Positions 5,445-8,866 of a DNA stretch of 8,866 nucleotides are shown here, piece by piece (position 1 is the first letter of the stretch; each line of letters opens with the position of its first letter). This stretch comes from Akkermansia muciniphila. GTDB taxonomy: Bacteria; Pseudomonadota; Gammaproteobacteria; Burkholderiales; Burkholderiaceae_C. Under the pieces are notes generated by a model that saw only the letters and a list, made by a program, of their open reading frames with translations, was not told the origin of the DNA and did no database searches. Location: assembly GCA_943327015.2 (NCBI GenBank), contig CALPVM020000075.1, positions 1 to 8,866 of the forward strand, written 5' to 3'. The translations under genes and the position numbers were made by a program.

Positions 5445-6536
5445 ATGAGCATTGCTATCCGAAATGTGAGCAAAGACTTTGGCAACTTTCATGCGCTGCG
5501 CGATGTCAGCCTGGATATTGATTCTGGTGAACTGGTGGCCTTGTTGGGGCCATCGGGCTGCGGCAAAACTACGCTGTTGCGCATTATTGCCGGACTGGAA
5601 ACCGCAGACCGTGGCAATATTTTGTTCAGTGGCGAAGACACTACCGATGTGCATGTGCGCGAGCGTAATGTGGGGTTTGTGTTTCAGCACTACGCTTTGT
5701 TCAGGCACATGAGCGTGTTTGACAACGTAGCCTTTGGCCTGCGCATGAAGCCGCGTAACAGCCGCCCGTCTGAGGCAGTTATCAAGCAAAAAGTGCATGA
5801 CCTGCTGGGCTTGGTACAACTGGACTGGCTGGCAGACCGTTATCCGGCGCAGCTCTCGGGTGGGCAGCGTCAGCGCATTGCTTTGGCACGTGCTTTGGCG
5901 GTGGAGCCTAAAGTGTTGTTGCTAGATGAACCTTTTGGCGCACTTGATGCCAAGGTGCGTAAAGAGCTGCGCCGCTGGTTGCGCCGCCTGCATGACGATT
6001 TGCACGTAACCAGTATTTTTGTAACCCACGACCAGGAAGAAGCATTAGAAGTAGCCGACCGTGTGGTGTTAATGAATGCTGGCCGGGTGGAGCAGGTAGG
6101 CTCACCCCAACAGGTGTGGGACCAGCCCGCCAGCCCCTTTGTGTATGGCTTTTTGGGTGATGTAAATCTGTTTCATGGCCGTGCCCACGAGGGTGAAATG
6201 CTGATTGGTCAAGACCACCATGCGGTGCGCCTTGCCAGCCCGGAACACCACGATGCACAAGATGCCAAAGCTTTTGCCTACGTGCGTCCGCACGATATGG
6301 ATGTGCAGCGTTATACAGCCGGTCAGGCAAATGGCATTGTCGCCAAACTGGTGCGCGCCATTGTGGTAGGGCCGATTGCGCGCTTGGAGTTGCTGCCGGT
6401 GGATGCGGCAGCAACCGGTAGCAATGACATAATTGAAGCGCACATTTCAGCCCAAGAATTTAAAACGCAGGACTTTAAGGACGGTGAAACGCTGGTGCTG
6501 ACGCCGCGCAAGGCACGGGTGTTTGTGGCGGGTTAA
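5445..6536 (+). CDS. cysA: Sulfate/thiosulfate ABC transporter ATPase CysA
   Basis: This is the ATP-hydrolysing subunit that drives sulfate/thiosulfate import through CysT-CysW, 363 residues (E. coli 365). All nucleotide-binding motifs are intact: Walker A GPSGCGKT (35-42), Q-loop Gln81, ABC signature LSGGQ (137-141), Walker B VLLLDE (157-162), D-loop GALD (165-168) and H-loop His195. The FQHYALFRHM-type segment (80-89) is characteristic of the CysA/sulfate group. Residues from about 235 to the end form the TOBE-like C-terminal domain used for regulation. GAAGAG (5433-5438) lies six bases before the ATG. It is the last gene of sbp2-cysT-cysW-cysA. Its TAA lies in a TTAA that also supplies the stop codon of the opposing gene, so no terminator fits between them. 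Confidence 0.97.
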   Translation: MSIAIRNVSKDFGNFHALRDVSLDIDSGELVALLGPSGCGKTTLLRIIAGLETADRGNILFSGEDTTDVHVRERNVGFVFQHYALFRHMSVFDNVAFGLRMKPRNSRPSEAVIKQKVHDLLGLVQLDWLADRYPAQLSGGQRQRIALARALAVEPKVLLLDEPFGALDAKVRKELRRWLRRLHDDLHVTSIFVTHDQEEALEVADRVVLMNAGRVEQVGSPQQVWDQPASPFVYGFLGDVNLFHGRAHEGEMLIGQDHHAVRLASPEHHDAQDAKAFAYVRPHDMDVQRYTAGQANGIVAKLVRAIVVGPIARLELLPVDAAATGSNDIIEAHISAQEFKTQDFKDGETLVLTPRKARVFVAG

Positions 6537-7903
6537 TACAACGCTACCTCCGCCTTGCCCGCCTCGACAAACGCTGTCCAGTCCCACTGGACTTGCTGTG
6601 CGTATTGTTTGGCAAACTCGGTGATTTCGTCTTTAAAACCGGTTTTGTTAGTTACGATGTCGGCAATTTCTTTGTCAATGTTGTAGGGGCTGAGCGCGGG
6701 GTTGTGGTCTTTGTCAGATATAGCGTGGGTTTTGGCCAGTATTTTGCCAATGTACTGAACGCTTCCTGAGAACTTGCTGTAAGTTTTTAGACTAGCTGCA
6801 TCTAGTCGGGTGGTGTAGGGTGATTTTTCACGCACCAGGTATGGCATGTTGTAAAGGGTAGTCCAGCCCGTGAGTGCGTCTGCTAAAGGTTGTGCTGCTT
6901 GCATAGTACGGGCTGCGCGCTGACCCTCGTGGTTCTCGTATGCCCAGGTGGGCATGGCATCTTTGCTTGCAATAGCCACAGCGCTGGTGTTTTGCTGTGT
7001 GAGTTCCAAAATGACGTCATCGTCCGTACTGGTGGATATTCCTTGTATCAGTACATCATAGTGCTTGCGCCCCATGTTGCCAATGCTGGTGCCGGATTGG
7101 GTGCGAATGTCTTTGACTTTGTAATACAGTGGGTCAAAGCGTTTGGATAGCGCAATGGTGTAAATGTAGTCAGCCATAGCCGCTTGAATCGCAGTGTAAT
7201 CCGTGTTGGATGGTTTGCTTGTACCGCGCCCGTTGATGAATTTTCGGTTACCAGCGGCTACGGTGGTATTTGCAGCCAGAAACTGCAAGCGGGTTTTGCC
7301 GGCAGATTTTTTGATGAGTTCGTGGATGTGGTTAGTTGTGGTGTTGGCCGTTAAGCGGAAGTGCTTTTCTTCGTTACTGCTGCGAAAATCTTCCATTGTG
7401 GAAAGGTAGGCATCTACAAATTCGCGCACCAATTGGTCTTGGTTGGTGTTGGACAAGCCATTTTCCTTGGCAGCAAGAACAATGCTGACCGCCATGCGTC
7501 GAACGTCCCACACGTACTGCCCCCAGTAGCCTTCATCAAACTGGATGGTGTCAAAAACAAAATTGCCGGCAGCATCTCGCGTTGCCCCCATGCTGCCCAG
7601 CTGCATGTCGCCCGAAATCCAGGTGTTGCCGGTGGCATAGCTGGTGTAGGCTGAGGGTTTCCAGCTGTTCATGTCTTCAAAAAACAGATGTGCCGTGGCG
7701 TTGTAAAACGCGGTGGGGCTCATCTGCATTTTGGCAATTTTGCTGGCCAGTTCATTGGGGCGTTGCGCCGCCAAAGGGTGGTTGTGGTTGTAAATTTTGT
7801 TGATGACCCAGGTGCTTCTGTACACCGGGGTATCGGCATGCGCACTGTAAAGGGTACATAAAACAAGTGCAACGGTGCCCAGGCTGCGGAAAATGGGGTG
7901 CAT
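6533..7903 (-). CDS. Exported DUF2252 family protein
   Basis: This is a 456-residue protein with a signal peptide (residues 1-23, hydrophobic core GTVALVLCTLYS, cleavage after AHA and before Asp24). The rest matches DUF2252 through its landmark stretches in order: KMQMSPTAFYNAT (58-70), SGDMQLGSMG (97-106), FDTIQFDEGYWGQYVWD (117-133) with RRMAVSIVLAAKENGLS after it, TSIGNMGRKHYDVLIQG (272-288), GQRAARTMQAA (327-337) and KTHAISD (391-397). The family resembles aminoglycoside-phosphotransferase/kinase-like folds and has no firmly known reaction. Compared with the usual GDxHLxNFG and NDFDE motifs as I remember them, this one has Gln for His, Ser for Asn, and Gln for the Asp before FDE. That suggests loss or change of phosphotransfer, in keeping with a periplasm lacking ATP. 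No clear ribosome binding site precedes the ATG. The upstream neighbour ends 66 bp before it, so they may be co-transcribed. Confidence 0.88.
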   Translation of the reverse strand: MHPIFRSLGTVALVLCTLYSAHADTPVYRSTWVINKIYNHNHPLAAQRPNELASKIAKMQMSPTAFYNATAHLFFEDMNSWKPSAYTSYATGNTWISGDMQLGSMGATRDAAGNFVFDTIQFDEGYWGQYVWDVRRMAVSIVLAAKENGLSNTNQDQLVREFVDAYLSTMEDFRSSNEEKHFRLTANTTTNHIHELIKKSAGKTRLQFLAANTTVAAGNRKFINGRGTSKPSNTDYTAIQAAMADYIYTIALSKRFDPLYYKVKDIRTQSGTSIGNMGRKHYDVLIQGISTSTDDDVILELTQQNTSAVAIASKDAMPTWAYENHEGQRAARTMQAAQPLADALTGWTTLYNMPYLVREKSPYTTRLDAASLKTYSKFSGSVQYIGKILAKTHAISDKDHNPALSPYNIDKEIADIVTNKTGFKDEITEFAKQYAQQVQWDWTAFVEAGKAEVALY

Positions 7904-7969
7904 GGCGATAGTGAAATGGTTGGTTTAAACTTTTCGCCTAGTATGCCAGCTATGCAGAGTGTCACTATG
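7904..7969 (-). other. Short gap between the two minus-strand genes
   Basis: These 66 bp separate the stop of the sialidase-like gene from the DUF2252 start. I see no terminator and no convincing promoter; CATACT is a lone -10-like word without a well-spaced -35. GTTGGTTTAAAC at 7919-7930 recurs at 7990-8001, inside the 3' end of the neighbouring gene. The absence of signals is compatible with one transcript. Confidence 0.4.
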
Positions 7970-8866
7970 TCATTTTATTGTATTGCGTTGTTGGTTTAAA
8001 CCCAGAGCTATAGCACTCAGCAGCGCCATAGCGGGTAGCAACGGATCCCACTTTTGCGGTGTGCTGGTGCTACCACAACCGCATGGCACTTGTGCGGGGT
8101 CTGTGGCTGTGCTGAGTGGTGGTGCGGCCGTGGCAAACATCGCATCGGTATTGTCTTGCCACAAAATATTGGTCGATGCACCATCTGGCGAAGGGGTTAG
8201 GCTCACCTGGCTATTTGCGGCTGTATTGCCTGACACCATTAAAAATGGCTCAAACGTAGCCCCAAGGTCTTTGCTGCGCGACACGAACAAGGGCTGGCCT
8301 TGGTTGGAAACTTTGTTATGCAGTGCATAGGCCATAAAGACGATGCGTGAGTCTTGGGTGTCACCCAAGCCAGCTCTGCCAGTAACAGGGTTATAAATGC
8401 TGGCCGGCGTGCCTACCAGTTGGTGTGCGCTAACACTTTCGCCGGGGGCACTCAGCTTGGATATATTTTGTGGGGCGCTCCACTTCGCACCTGTATTGTG
8501 CGACTGCACTAGGTACAGGTTGTAAGCTGAGGTGTTGTTTGCACTGTTTTGCTGGAATGCAAGAGTGATTTGATTGTCGTTAATCAGTGCACGCGGGTTT
8601 TGTGAGTTGGTGCCACTGGCGGCAAGTTGGGTTATCTTTTGCGGGATGTCTTGCAACAGGTCTGCAGCCAGAAATCCGCTGCTACCGGAGGCGCTGGCAC
8701 CACGCATGCCACGACGCAGCACAATGTCTGCAGGTGCGTTGTTGGCGTTGGATGCAGCTTCGTGCCACGTTACCAGTGTGCGTAACTGAGAAGCGGAACT
8801 GCTGGCTTGCAGCGTAACGTTAGGCTGGCTTGCGTACTGCAGTGGGGAGCTGATGACGCTGCCGGC
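7970..8866 (-). CDS. BNR/sialidase-like surface protein with C-terminal sorting tail (5' end outside window)
   Basis: The frame is open from the right edge of the window to the TAA at 7970-7972 and gives 298 residues. The GTG at 8720-8722 is internal, because readable protein (for example LVTWHEAA) continues upstream. Two stretches look like BNR/Asp-box repeats of sialidase-like beta-propellers: SHNTGAKWSAPQNIS and SRSKDLGATFEP, each following a hydrophobic strand. The last 37 residues are a sorting tail: CGCG, a short polar linker, WDPLLP, about 13 hydrophobic residues (AMALLSAIALGLN), then QQR and a short end. This layout matches, from memory, the JDVT-CTERM tail found on 'choice-of-anchor O' proteins, which a glutamic-type membrane protease is thought to process. 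The protein is thus probably exported and anchored or released at the cell envelope. No enzyme activity can be claimed, since the N-terminal part is not seen. Confidence 0.75.
   Translation of the reverse strand, partial: AGSVISSPLQYASQPNVTLQASSSASQLRTLVTWHEAASNANNAPADIVLRRGMRGASASGSSGFLAADLLQDIPQKITQLAASGTNSQNPRALINDNQITLAFQQNSANNTSAYNLYLVQSHNTGAKWSAPQNISKLSAPGESVSAHQLVGTPASIYNPVTGRAGLGDTQDSRIVFMAYALHNKVSNQGQPLFVSRSKDLGATFEPFLMVSGNTAANSQVSLTPSPDGASTNILWQDNTDAMFATAAPPLSTATDPAQVPCGCGSTSTPQKWDPLLPAMALLSAIALGLNQQRNTIK
7973..8083 (-). other. JDVT-CTERM-like C-terminal sorting signal
   Basis: This segment encodes the last 37 residues of the sialidase-like protein: two Cys in CGC, a Ser/Thr-rich linker, DPLLP, one hydrophobic helix and an Arg-containing tail. 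A Cys-Gly motif before a DP-x-LP transmembrane helix is the recognisable pattern. The family name is from memory and was not checked by a profile search. A plain C-terminal membrane anchor is the alternative. Confidence 0.55.

Noticed and set aside
5220..5819. Open frame of 199 codons on the minus strand across cysW and cysA
   Set aside because: It covers conserved parts of two well-identified genes, including the cysA Walker A region, and has no family features of its own.
8720..8722. GTG at 8720-8722 as the start of the sialidase-like gene
   Set aside because: The frame continues without a stop to the right edge with protein-like sequence, and no signal peptide follows this GTG, although the sorting tail demands export.
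1..8866. Mobile elements, CRISPR arrays, tRNA or integration sites
   Set aside because: No transposase or integrase frame, no regular spaced repeats, no cloverleaf and no flanking target duplications were found on reading both strands.

Overview
The window looks like a chromosomal segment of a Gram-negative proteobacterium, most likely a betaproteobacterium. The reasons are a three-BON-domain protein, Sbp/CysP-CysTWA sulfate transport proteins close in sequence to the enterobacterial ones, periplasmic signal peptides, and an IscR-like Rrf2 regulator. The species cannot be fixed from sequence reading alone. No rRNA, tRNA, insertion sequence, integrase or CRISPR array is visible.

Left to right: (1) the end of a triple-BON protein gene, open at the left edge and followed by a good hairpin terminator. 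(2) A sulfate/thiosulfate uptake locus (about 640-6536): a Sbp-like binding protein gene (sbp1), an Rrf2 regulator gene on the opposite strand, a second, CysP-like binding protein gene (sbp2), then cysT, cysW and cysA tightly packed behind sbp2. (3) A minus-strand pair meeting cysA tail to tail: an exported DUF2252 protein gene and, upstream of it, the 3' part of a gene for a BNR/sialidase-like surface protein with a C-terminal sorting tail, open at the right edge.

The sulfur locus reads as one machine. Two periplasmic binding proteins probably feed one CysT/CysW channel driven by the CysA ATPase. They are not interchangeable copies. SBP1 has both classical sulfate-binding signatures, a twin-arginine-like signal peptide, and no Met or Cys after the initiator Met, as expected of a protein made during sulfur starvation. 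SBP2 is CysP-like, has a Sec-type signal, five Met in the mature part, and departs from both signatures, including loss of the conserved Ser of the sulfate pocket. The regulator between them closely resembles IscR in its DNA-binding part but has no cysteine anywhere, so it cannot hold an Fe-S cluster in the IscR way. A sulfur-responsive role like that of CymR is an attractive inference.

The second region of interest is the DUF2252 / sorting-tail pair. A kinase-like-fold family protein carries a signal peptide and altered catalytic-loop residues, and lies just downstream of a protein with a GC-x-(n)-DPLLP-hydrophobic-Arg tail of the JDVT-CTERM kind. This pair is the best candidate here for something undescribed. 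What it does cannot be read from the sequence.
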